The notes beneath the pieces are model-generated. The model was not told the DNA's origin. It ran no database searches and saw only the letters and a program-made list of their open reading frames with translations. Made by a program: the position numbers and the translations under genes. DNA of 64,000 nt. Origin: Nepenthes gracilis. Taxonomy: Eukaryota > Streptophyta > Magnoliopsida > Caryophyllales > Nepenthaceae. The stretch spans positions 3,239,556-3,303,555 of the forward strand of contig BSYO01000038.1 of NCBI GenBank assembly GCA_033239525.1, in the 5' to 3' direction. How positions within the stretch are numbered: the stretch's first letter is position 1; each line of letters starts with the position of its first letter. Positions 11,879 through 23,270 of the stretch are shown piece after piece.

Positions 11879-13480
11879 GAATAAGAAGAATGGGGAAAAC
11901 AAAAACGGGATGCAGGGGTTCAGGAAGAAAAGAGAGGGAGAGAGAAGAAAGAAAGAGGAGAGATCGAGACTCTTCGATTAGAATCCGGCTTTGAGCTAGT
12001 TGGAGAAGTGATAGATATGATCAAGACAAGTATATTGATACCCTTTTTATTCTCTCTTTTTAATTTTTGTTCTATTTTTCTCGGGTATTTTTGTCCCAGT
12101 ATCCGACTCATACTTATATTTTGTGAAACCCATGACCCAATTACAATTATTCACCGATTTGTGACCGGATTCGTGGTTTCACGCGGTTTTTGCGCTCCTT
12201 GCAACCCTAACCCCGCACCCATATGCCTCACCCTCCGATTTTCGCGGCTTTTACCTAAATTGACTCTAAAATATAATTACCCATACCTTATATACGTAAA
12301 TTTATCAATTGGATATCCTATCTGACAATTTTATGTGAAATTTCGTTTGTCGAAAGCCTAACCCGTGCCGAGACCATTTTTAACAAATTATTTTGAATTT
12401 TATACATGATTTGATTTTAGATAATGAAAACTCATATCTTAAATGTGGATATTTACCGGTTAGGTGTCCGATTTTTTAAATTTAGTCCGATTTTGCACAC
12501 ACAGGACCCCAACAGCCACGTTGACACTATTCACCCAAGCCATTTTGATATGTTAGCATGATTTCATTTTGTTTAATTGATATTTAAATTATATATAATT
12601 ATATATACTCAATTGTGTATTTCGAAAGTGTTATTATTAACCGTATATGAAAAAATTATCGTTCAGAAGTTCTAAAGTTACGTTTACCACGATATGGTAA
12701 AAATTTTCTAATTATTTCAAAGTATCATGTTAAATTATATATATATATTTAAAGTCACATAAAAATTTAAACCCACAAAAAATGATTATCTGTATCTGTA
12801 TATAAAAATTATGCAAGATATGTAAGTATACAAAGGGAATGCCACAATTTGATATATGTATAATTTGTTCTGCCGAAATAAAAACTTTGTTAAAGAAATT
12901 TGGTGGACTTTCTCTCAAAAAATAAAAAATCGTAAAATTTGGACAACAAATTTATATTTTAGAGAGTAGTACCCCATAACATATCATTAATATTACAGTA
13001 AAAATTTAAGGATTATCTTAATAGTATATTGTAACCGGTGATATTCTTTGGCATATTTTAAGATATTATTGTGGAAGAACAATAACCGCCTTTGGGCCAC
13101 GGGGGACATGATAGTAAATATGATATGACCCCGTATATCAGGTTAAAGGTATACCGCTCACCATGGGGTATTGAACGGTGTGGATCGTGCCTTAGAAATT
13201 GTGGAAACATACATATTCTTTTCCTCATTCTCCCGCACCATCGGCTAATTATGCCTATTGGCCATAATCCGTAAAAATAAAAAAATTTGTATATGTTATG
13301 AAACCCTAAGAGATGAAAAATAAAATATGAAGAGTTATTTATATTCTAAAAATTATATTTATTCACGTTTCATGTTATGCACTATATATCATACTCCTAT
13401 CCTTTTTCCTATTCCATTTTAAATATATTGCATATTATCCTTGATGATATTATACTTACTGAGTATTTGATTCACCCTTA

Positions 13481-13692
13481 TGGCACGTTTGGTTGTTGGA
13501 ATGGAATAAGGTGGGAATAGAATAGTTATTCCCAGGGAATATAATTAGATGGAAATAAAGTTGGAAATTGTTATTCCTATGTTTGGTTGTTGGAATAGAA
13601 TTAGTTGGGAATTTGTATTACAATGTTTGGTTTGTAGAATTGTATGAGGAATAAGGTGAGAATTTATCGGAATGACGCTTTTACCTTTATAA

Positions 13693-13723
<31 letters not shown>

Positions 13724-13753
13724 AAAAGTAATAAAAATAAAAATAATATTAAT

Positions 13754-13784
<31 letters not shown>

Positions 13785-13791
13785 GTAGTAA

Positions 13792-13851
<60 letters not shown>

Positions 13852-13941
13852 AAAAAAAAAATAATAATAATAATAGTAATAATAATAATAATAGTAGTAG
13901 TAATAATAATAATAATAATAATAAAAGTAATAATAATAATA

Positions 13942-13978
<37 letters not shown>

Positions 13979-14072
13979 AAAATAATAATAATAACAATAA
14001 TAATAAAAGTAATAAAAATAAAAATAATAATACTAATATTAATAATAATAATATTATTATTATTAAAAATAA

Positions 14073-14131
<59 letters not shown>

Positions 14132-14139
14132 GTAATAAA

Positions 14140-14191
<52 letters not shown>

Positions 14192-14422
14192 GGGGACAAA
14201 TTTGGGTTAATAAAATTATTGGGTAGAAATTCTTTTTCCTCCCTAACAAGAAATAAAAAATGCCTAATGCCACCAATGAATAGTTATTTCTTGTAATTAA
14301 GGAATAACTATTCCTTCGAGAATTGTTATTCCCAATTTAAGTGCAACCAAACGATGGAATAGTAATTTCACCAAGAATAAGGAGGGAATAGAATTTCTTA
14401 TCCCCTCCAACCAAACATGGGA
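13481..14422. mobile_element. Tourist-like (PIF/Harbinger) MITE with TTA target duplication
   Basis: The 942-bp element starts tggcacgtttggttg and ends caaccaaacatggga, giving imperfect terminal inverted repeats that share GTTTGGTTG. It is flanked by TTA on both sides (13478-13480, 14423-14425). Subterminal GGAATAAG/CTTATTCC motifs are typical of Tourist-like elements. The paralogous repeat copy shows the same site without the insert and with a single TTA (46696-46698). The interior is mostly ATT/AAT microsatellite. There is no transposase. Confidence 0.85.
13690..14192. repeat. (AAT)n/(ATT)n compound microsatellite inside the MITE
   Basis: About 500 bp of alternating AAT and ATT blocks with short interruptions (agt, aaa, act). 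AAT-rich blocks switch to ATT-rich blocks and back, so parts are self-complementary. The long low-complexity frames here (poly-Leu, poly-Ile, poly-Asn) are artefacts of the repeat. Confidence 0.95.
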
Positions 14423-15177
14423 TTACTGTTTTTTCTTACCTTCAAATGAGTATGAGTTTACACCCGATAGGGCGAGGTGAAGGATTAGAAGTCGGCTAGA
14501 CACGAAAACTTGAATAATGATCTTGTGGATTTAGCTTTTTAGATTTATACCTTATTGAGTCTTTTATATTATTTCTTTTTAATGGTCATGTATATTGATG
14601 TACATATATAATGATGATGATGTTGTCTATGTAATCTAATTTCTAGTGTATTTTATGGATATAGATATTTTCGCAGGTTTTTACGGTTTATTTAGGTACC
14701 TAGTGGTATGTTATCTAAAGCGACATTATAATTTGAATTATGATGTCGGTGCCACATGTTTTGTTATAACTTGTTGATCCTGTGTTGTGATGATATGAAT
14801 TATGTATATTATATAGGATATTTTACAGGTTTTGTAATTGTTTGGCTACCATTTTCTGTGGAAACTCTATCAGATTTAGGTTACAAAAACGTAGTCCGTC
14901 ACAATATTATGAAGGAATAAATGAATTCCATGAAATACAACAGAATTTGAAATCTTATTGAATGACCTAATCTATAAATTTATTGGGAACAAATAGATCT
15001 TTAAAACAAGAAAAAACTAAATGAAAAATATGGAAATATATAAGGTGAGATTTATTGCTAAGAAATTTACTTAAAAGGAAAGAATTAATTGCACAGAGAT
15101 TTTTTTATATTAAAAAAAATTCTCTTTGTATAGTTTTGATATTAGTTACCTATTTTGATTTAAAGTTACAATAAACA

Positions 15178-16405
15178 GTTGTGAAAAATGACTTTTCTCA
15201 ATGATGATTTATAGTATGAGGTTTATATAAAATAATCAAAAGTATTCTCCTCTAATAATAGTGATCAATAAGCTCAAGAAATCTATATATGGATTAAAAC
15301 AAGTCTTCCTTCAATGATATTTAAAGTTCAATAATGTAATCTCTTCATTTGGTAGAAAATATTATAGATTGATGTATATATCATAATATTAGTAAAAATA
15401 ATATTTATTTTCTTATTTTCATAAAGAGGATATTTTACTTATATTTAATAATAAAAATTTATTATATGAGCAAAAATAATTTCTCTCTAATAAATTTAAA
15501 ATAAAAAATATTTGTGATATATCTTATGTCATTAGAATTAAAAATTATCGAGATAAATTGTGAAATATTTTAGATTTGTCTCAGGAGACTTATATTGATA
15601 AAATTTTAGAGAGATTTTAGATGAAAGATTATTCATCAAACTTATCACCCATTATGAAGCTAAGCTGGATCAATTTGAATCAAGACGTAAAAAATAATTT
15701 TAAAATAGAATAAATAAAAATATTTCATATACTTTCGTTGTTAAAAGAATGATATATACTCATATATGCACAAAAATTGACATTATGTTTGCTGTGAGAA
15801 TAATAGGAAGATATTACAATAATCTATGTATGGATTATTTGAGAGTTACTAAGAAAATAGTGAGATATTTTTCAGATAACAAGGATTATATACTTATTTA
15901 TAGACAGATTGATAATATCTAAAGGTATTCGAGTACTCGAATTTATACTTTATTTGATGTATTGATTCATGATAAATTAATATCTAAATATGTGTTCAGA
16001 TTTACTGGTAAAACTATTTCCTTGAGAAATGTAAAGGTGACCCTAACAGCTACCTTTACTATAGAGGTTGAAGTTATTTCTTATTTTGAGTCTATAAATC
16101 ATGGTATATGAATGAAGATTTTCATATTTAGATTTAGAGTAATAGATTCTATCCTAAGATCATTAAGAATATATTGCGATAATTTAGGTACTATTTTCTT
16201 AATTAAAAATAATAAAATTAGTAATGAAAATAAAAATATTAATATATAATTTTTAGTGATAAAAGAATGTATTCGAGTAAAGAAAGTGGTCATTGAACAT
16301 TTTAGCATCGAGTTGTTGATCATTGATCCTTTCATAAAAATCATGCTACGGTTGAGATTTAAAGATCATCTAATCAAAATAGAATTAAGTTTTACTATAT
16401 GACTT
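15178..16405 (+). pseudogene. Ty1/copia RT-RNase H fossil
   Basis: Across several frameshifts the plus strand shows copia pol motifs in the right order: TFLNDDL and YEVYIK (about 15186-15232), KLKKSIYGLKQ (about 15270-15305), LSQETYIDKILERF (about 15575-15620), KKIVRYFSDNKDYILIY (about 15850-15905), and the RNase H-like LRIYCDN (about 16157) with IEHFSIELLIIDPF (about 16285-16335). The YVDD catalytic box is not recognisable, and many in-frame stops are present. Gag, protease, integrase and LTRs are not seen nearby, so this is an isolated old fragment. Confidence 0.8.
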
Positions 16406-16774
16406 TCATTATATGGATAATAATATTTTTTTGATAAAACTTCTATTTAGTTGCAATATTTTCTTAAAATCTGTATACATATTAATTAATTAATAATAAA
16501 AAAATTATCAATAGTTGAACATTGAATAAACATAATAATTATTTATTTAGTACTATTACTATATATTAGTTAATGCCTTGAAAAAATATGGTGCACTGTA
16601 TTACGTAGAAAATATTATTGGTTAATAGAGGACATATCGTCATTATTTATATATATTTTTCTTAATAATATGAAAAAATAGATTGTGAATACCATATTTA
16701 ATGAAACGCATAGGCCAAATGGGTGAATGTTAATTTTTATGCATTAAAAAATTCAGTTAGTTGGTCCATTTTTT

Positions 16775-17095
16775 TGATTTTGGAGTATTTATATAACCAC
16801 CCCACTTCTAACATGAATGACACCCATCCCTTAGCTATTTTGATAAAAAAATATTTAAAAATATATTAAGATTTGGTTTTTGGATCCTTACGTCAAATAT
16901 TCTAATTATACAATATTATTAAAAAATATTAAAGATTTAAAAGATCTAAACAAATAATAAATTTATAAAAATTTAAGTAATCGATATTAACGGTACCGAC
17001 GAAAGATCAGTGCTTCGATCACTAATTTATTTTCACATTTTATTTATAAGTAACTAATATTTTACATGGTAGATCAATTTTCATTTAAGAAGTAA
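16775..17095 (+). repeat. Dispersed repeat, copy 2 (paralogue at 4200-4510)
   Basis: It shares tttggagtattta, ggatccttacgtcaaatatt, acaatatt, aaaagatctaaacaaataat and ataagtaactaat in order with 4200-4510. It ends about 150 bp from the stop codon of the RING gene, so it may overlap that gene's 3' flank or UTR. Confidence 0.6.
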
Positions 17096-17244
17096 TTCAC
17101 CATTGAAACACCAGGAAATGCAATGAAACATTAAACCAATTGCTCTATCGATTCACTCTTCAAGCAAATAATGCATTCCTGTCACGCTCACATTCTAGCG
17201 TACGTTTACTACAAAATACAGATATAAGAACATGTGTGAATAAC

Positions 17245-17841
17245 TCAAACAAGACCCGAATCGACTGGCATGTCGACCCGGATAGCGATTCTGCAAAGTG
17301 GGCAATTAGAGTGGTTGATCAACCAGGTATCCACACAATCCGAGTGATACAGATGATGACAGGACGGCAACTCCTTAACCTTATCGCCATCTTTAAATAC
17401 TACAAGACAAATACAACACTCCATCTCGTCAACTCCGCTTGTCGCTGAAGACTGCTGCAATATAATGGGCAAGGTTTGAATGACGGTGGGCTCCAGCCCT
17501 CCTCTCTGCGGCGGCGGAGGAGGAGGAGGAGGAAGATCGACGGTCTGTGGGAGAGCGGAGTCGACGTGGCGGAATCGGAAGAACCAGCAGGCGTAGAGTA
17601 GGAGGAGGGTGGCGAGGAGGATGATGGAGAAGAGAACGAAGATGTAGAAGAGAGTCTGACCGTGGATTTCTAAGTTCCGGTTGTTGAACTGAGCGTAGTG
17701 CCACCGGAGTAAGTGGGGGTCGTCTCGGGCTTTGTATTGGGAGGAACGGTTGAGGGTTTGGTGGAGATGGTTGAGCTGGCGGCGGACGTGTCGGTGGAGG
17801 GGAACGCCGCCGATGATGGTCAGTTGATCGCCGGTGGCCAT
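17245..17841 (-). CDS. RING-H2 finger E3 ubiquitin ligase, ATL-type
   Basis: This 198-residue single-exon protein is predicted to transfer ubiquitin from an E2 to substrates at a membrane. A hydrophobic transmembrane segment lies at residues 63-86, then a run of eight prolines (104-111), then GLEPTVIQTLP, which matches the GLD-type motif of ATL proteins. The RING-H2 finger (142-183) fits the ATL spacing C-x2-C-x15-C-x1-H-x2-H-x2-C-x10-C-x2-C exactly, with the conserved W before the last cysteine pair. The finger sits unusually close to the C-terminus, leaving 15 residues. ATL genes are commonly intronless, as here. The start (AACC-ATG-GC) is a good plant context. Subfamily and substrate cannot be told. 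A proline-rich alternative frame exists but has no domain. Confidence 0.93.
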   Translation of the reverse strand: MATGDQLTIIGGVPLHRHVRRQLNHLHQTLNRSSQYKARDDPHLLRWHYAQFNNRNLEIHGQTLFYIFVLFSIILLATLLLLYACWFFRFRHVDSALPQTVDLPPPPPPPPQRGGLEPTVIQTLPIILQQSSATSGVDEMECCICLVVFKDGDKVKELPSCHHLYHSDCVDTWLINHSNCPLCRIAIRVDMPVDSGLV

Positions 17842-18860
17842 GGTTGTCGTTGGTTCTGGTAGCGGGTGAGGAATAGAATCTTTGGAGAGGAGTAAAGTTT
17901 GCCTTTTGGTAGTGAATATTGTTCAACCGTATTAATCTATAATTTTTTTTTAATTTTCCACCGAACCGTCAAATGATCCATTTTAAATGTTAATTTTATT
18001 TTTTAAAAAATTAAATATTTAAATATTAAAAAACATTTGTAAATGCCCCCACATAATACACACAAGGCTCTCTTTTATCCTTTACTTTCTACTCTTTACT
18101 TCTTTATAATATAAAATAACATTAGTGTGATCCTTTCTAATGTATTTATATTAATATTATTAAATTTTATTAATAATTTATATATTAATAATATTATTTT
18201 ATTATTTTATAAATTAATTATTACTCATCAAATATAATTTTTTATTTTTAATAGTAAAAAATTTAAAAAATTATCCTAATATTTTGATACTATTCACATC
18301 GTAGACAAACACTAACAATATTGGTTTTAAAACACCTAAATCACAACCTAATTCTGATTAAAATATTATCAATATTTCTTACAATTCTATCTGACCCCAA
18401 GAAAATAATTTAATAACATATCGTAACTTTTTAAGATTAAATTAATTAACTATTAGAAATAAGATGCTTGTAATAAATATAAAAAAGATTATATATATAT
18501 AAATTTTAAGGGCACTGGACATTTAAGAAGACACATGAAAAAAATGAAGGATAATGTAATGGACTACATCCTAAATTTCATAATTTATCTTAATCATAAT
18601 CAATTAGCTATTTAATTATTAAATTGACCAATAATATGATTACTTGACCAATCGAATGTGAAATCACCTCGATACCATGGCCGACTAAAAATAAATACAC
18701 AACGAGTCAATATTTACAGGACGCAAAAGCATTGCCACGACAATAGTAGTACCGACATCAACCCAAATACACAACGATGTCAGATCTTGTTAAGAAAAAA
18801 TGCTTACCAAGACTAAAAATAACACATGATAATAATTTGCGAAAGCTAAATTCTTCATAA
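17842..18860. promoter_or_regulatory. Upstream region of the RING-H2 gene; A+T-rich
   Basis: This lies 5' of the minus-strand RING gene. The first ~90 bp are probably leader. Beyond this the DNA is A+T-rich with no recognised gene. A promoter must be here, but I could not single out a convincing TATA box. Confidence 0.35.
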
Positions 18861-18865
18861 GATCA

Positions 18866-20853
18866 ACCAAACGAATCTAGATTTTTGAGAATCACAACCA
18901 ATATCAAATCAAAAATAAAATCAGCAAAAATCATATTTTCATCAACCATAAAATTCAATCCAAACATATACAAAATCATATCCAAGATTAACATGACATA
19001 ATAAAACCAACAATATCTAATACAATATAACACCTTACAAATATAAACATTTTCAAAATCCAAATATCGTAAGATCACATCACAAACCATTACAACAACT
19101 CATTAACATACACAATAACTCTAATATATCATTGTCCGAAAATATAAACCAACAGGAATCATCCAATAGAAAAAATAATCAAATCATTTTGGCCGAGATC
19201 TCCTATTATCCAATATGAATATCTCTACTCACATATAAATCCAAAGACCAAATCAAATTCGAACTCCTATAAGAGTATCCAACCACTAGCAATAAGAATA
19301 AAATATAAAACGTGATACAAAATTTAATCTTAAATATATACGAAAAAATAGGAATATAAATCAGAGGAAAAGGATAAACATTACAACCGAAAACTTATAT
19401 AAAACATAAAACACAAGGTCCGTGAAATCCCTATAAATTGAGGAAATGTCTCTTAAATATCGAACAGTCCCTCCGGGACACAATCGTAATAAAAAACAAA
19501 CCGGTCAAATATCATAGACGTTGTCATATCATATGATTCAAGGTCACATAGGCTGCAACCGACATCACATCCGTATGGAACACATACCTTCGTCCGAATA
19601 TAAATCTCATAATGTAGAAATCGAGAGAAGACCATCGGAACTAAAATATAAATCAAAATACTGTTCAAGTTTATCACATATTTATACATACGAGAAATTT
19701 CCTATCGCCCGAAATAATCCTTGTATCTCAAAATCATAATTTTTATAAAAACATACATGTAAAAATACAAAGTATATACGAAATTGAAGAACCAAAGATA
19801 ATAATACTAACATATTGTAGGAAGGGATAATTCATAATTTCATTCTTGATTATACATCAATTAAAAGTTTAAAATTTCAAAACTCAAAATTCAATACTTA
19901 AGGCAAAAATTCAAGGCCATCCATCTTCATAATATGATTTAAATTTTAAACTTTTCAAAATATTTTATTTTTCTGATTTTCTATAAATTCAAATTTTTTA
20001 ATATATTAAAACGTCCGAATATATTACTACAGCACAAACTTAAATGATGGTTTTCATTTAAATGAAAAAAAATGCACTAAACATCTCAACCATTGATAAT
20101 TTTTAAATGGAAATATCATATAAGTCTCACATGACTAAGCCTCCCCATCGCCAATATCTCATATCTCGAATCACATATAACGACCCATTATAAACCCAGA
20201 AGATACTATAATGTGAGACATAAAATTTTCCACAAGAATACCTGGATATACAAATTAAATACATTTCATTCTTGAACAAAATTTTCCAAATCATAAAGTT
20301 TAAAATTTTGGTATAACGATAAAACATACATGCATATATATAATTAATAAATTTGGTATATATAAAAATATATACATGTTAGTAAATATCCAACAGTAGT
20401 CAAAATATATCAAAAATTAAATCAAACCAAGAATAGGGTTAGAGAATACTTGTTTCGACTTTATACCCATCTTGACCAAAAAAGAATGTCTCAAGCATTT
20501 TGCATTTCCCTACGCCTCACGCGCGCCCTCGCACTTCCCTTCCTCTCCTTTACGCACGGCCTCCCGCAAAAATATTAAAATAATTCGCGCCCGTGCATCT
20601 TTACCTCCCCGGCGAAATAGCGCCGCTTCCTCAAACGCTCGGTCCGCTGTCCTCTCTTGGAGAAGCCAGGAGCGGACGCCTTAGCCCGAGCTGCAACCTC
20701 ACCTTACCACCTTCAACTTGAATTTCTTCCTTCTCCTCCTTTTTCCTCCACTAACAAAATCCTAGCCCCTACTCCCTCTCCTCTTCTCTCTCCCGTACTC
20801 CTTTTCTTTTTTTCGACTCTTTTTCTTCTTTATTATTATTATTATTATTATTA

Positions 20854-20891
<38 letters not shown>

Positions 20892-21069
20892 AAATTATTA
20901 TTATCCTTTATTTTATTCTAGAATCCAGAATTAAAGACTCGAATGCCACTCCGTAATTTTGATTATTCCCAACAATTTCATAGTATTCTAATTTATTTTT
21001 ATCATATTCAAAATACCCAAAATTATAATTAATATTAAAATACTCTAAACGGGATCCCGTGATACTACA
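18866..21069 (-). repeat. LTR-like repeat family B, copy 1
   Basis: Read on the minus strand it begins TGTAGTATCACGGGATCCCG (21069), then an AT-rich block with an (ATT)n tract (20829-20890), a G+C-rich leader (20520-20700) and a long AT-rich tail down to about 18866. The tail aligns with 21070-22740 over most of its length (for example caatataacacctta at 19023 and 21226; cattgtccgaaaatataaacc at 19130 and 21332). The layout resembles long gypsy LTRs. The small frames inside are not genes. Confidence 0.6.
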
Positions 21070-23270
21070 CAACTGAACGAATCTAGAATTTTTAACATCA
21101 TCAACTAATATCATATCATCTATCTGTTGAGCTAAAAATCAGATTTTTGCAACTATATACCACAATCCAAGCATACACAAAAACTATCAAAGGTTAACAT
21201 AACATACAAACCGACACTAGTCAATACAATATAACACCTTAGCCCTTTAAATACTTTTTGAAAGCCAAATCACATCACAAACCGAGGACTAAAATTGAAA
21301 TTAACTACATTACAGCCATTAGATATATTAACATTGTCCGAAAATATAAACCAATAGGAATCATTTATAGAAACATAAACTAAAACTTCTTAGCCTTCAC
21401 TCCTACTCATCTAGCAAAAATTCGTGCACATTATCTGAATGATTAGTAATACAGTAAGATAGTGAACCAAATACTCAATAAAATACAATTTATGTAAAAG
21501 ACATGCACATTTTAAATTTAAATACATAACGGAAAAAATAAGAATCGTGATCCGGTGCAAAAGCATAAAATTGTGCTAAAAACTTACATGATACATTTTT
21601 AAATTTCTTATTTTATTCTTAGTTAAGAAAATATGCATAAATCTTACTTTTTTTAAGAACCAGAGCCGGTAGGCCTTACAAGCTAAATGAGCGAACAATC
21701 GAAAATCGAATTGTGTGTATTCCCATACAACCAAAAATCATACGCTCCATTTCAAGATTCAGAAGTAGGCCATGTACATATCATTCTATAGACAAGGTTA
21801 GATGTCGCTTTTTAATCCCACGGTTATATAAAGACAAAAATTAATATACCACTATAATATACTAAGACATAGCAAATAATACTACTCACTGAAATAATCC
21901 TTGGTCTAATTTCCTAATTCTTATAAACATTTTACACTTTTTGGGTTCTTAATTTTTCTCACTCTTAGATAACATAATTATAATTATTAACATATTGTAG
22001 AATTTTCTCTCATAATTCATAATTTCATACTTATATCTTAGTAAAACCTTGAGCTTACATCAATTAAAAGTTTAAAATTTGAAAAACTCAAATTTCAATA
22101 CTTAATACAAAAAATTCAGCATGAGATGTATCTTCAAAATATGATTTAAAATTTTAGATTTTAAGTATCAACATATATATATTTTCTAACTTCCATAAAA
22201 TATATACTTAATAAATTAGGGCCTTAATAAATTACAGCACGAATTTAAACCATAGATGTCATAGAAATTCAAAAAATTCAGTAAAAATCAGCAACATGAT
22301 AATTTCTACAATATTAGCTTTAACAATTCACATGTAGAGCTTAATTCTTCGAATTGTTGAATCATACAATTTATATTATAAGCCCAGAACATACTATAAT
22401 ATGATAAATAAAATTTATCATATGCAAGAATATTAAATTCAGAATTAAAGACATAAATGCAATTGAGAAATCAAATTCAGGACATGTATATATATATATA
22501 TGAGTAGAATTTTTTGTATGAAAAGGCTACAAAATTTTAAAAAAATTACATGCATACTTCTTATAAATATAATAGCCTTAAAATTTTAGTTTGGATGAAT
22601 ATTTAAATAAAAATACTTAAAATAATGGGCAAGAAATAGCAACAAGGAAAGATGAGCTTAAATTGTATTTATCTTAACTTGAATAGACTCAAATCTTGAC
22701 TTGAATCACCTCCAAATTTGAGTTTTTTAGCTTTTTCTCTCCCAGTCTAGCTTTAAAAATCGCAATTGAAAATGACAAAAATAAGTGCGGGAATCCTATT
22801 TATAACCGAATAGCATGCTTCAAGCCCCGTGATATATAATACGCCGAGCGTGAGTTGAACGCGCGTCGGGCATGAGGTCTCGGGTCTATTGAGCTTGAGC
22901 ACAACTCAAGTTCGGGGTCTTTATTTTTCGGGCTAACGTGCGTCAAGCCTGCATTAGGCTCAAGCCTAAATTCAGGCACGCATTAGATTCAAATTCAATC
23001 GGTCTAATTTTGATTCTTTTAACATAATTTTTTATATCCTTTAATCTCAATTTTGATTATATTAACTTAATTAACCATGATTATAATAATTAAAAGATTC
23101 ATGCCTTACAAATAATTGTTATCTTCAATTTAAACTAAACTAATATTTTTAAATAGTATAGGCTTATGAATTTTTCAGTACAATCAGCGGCTAAATTAAA
23201 AAAGATAGACAAAATATATAGTTTAGTCGAAGAGTCTGACTTTCATGGTAGAAGACTACAAATTTGAACG
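21070..23270 (-). repeat. LTR-like repeat family B, copy 2
   Basis: Direct repeat of 18866-21069, offset by about 2.2 kb, so the two copies are head to tail. It has its own G+C-rich leader (22800-22990) at the corresponding position but lacks the long (ATT)n tract. The right limit is inferred from the length of copy 1. Confidence 0.5.

Larger units (their letters stand above)
11609..14903 (+). repeat. Long LTR-like repeat family A, copy 1 (interrupted by a MITE)
   Basis: This region is collinear with 44921-47164: AT-rich start, purine-rich leader (gagatcgag, then gctagtt), cctaaccc boxes, ggatat/ccacggg segments, gagtatttgattcaccctta and a terminal ccgtcaca. The minus-MITE length is about 2.35 kb against 2.24 kb for copy 2. 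Ending in CGTCACA and carrying a leader resemble the long LTRs of plant gypsy elements, but no target duplication or primer site was found, so solo LTR status is an inference. The open frame at 12008-12325 falls inside it and is not considered a gene. An (AAT)n tract lies at 11838-11877. Confidence 0.65.

Noticed and set aside
12008..12325. 105-residue plus-strand open frame
   Set aside because: Inside long repeat family A; the equivalent part of copy 2 (from about 45270) does not keep the frame.
13644..14276. Long open frames of poly-Leu, poly-Ile, poly-Tyr and poly-Asn
   Set aside because: They are translations of the ATT/AAT microsatellite inside the MITE, open on both strands in several frames.
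17429..17926. 165-residue proline/serine/arginine-rich frame overlapping the RING gene
   Set aside because: Shadow frame of the G+C-rich RING-H2 coding sequence; the RING frame has an exact zinc-ligand pattern.
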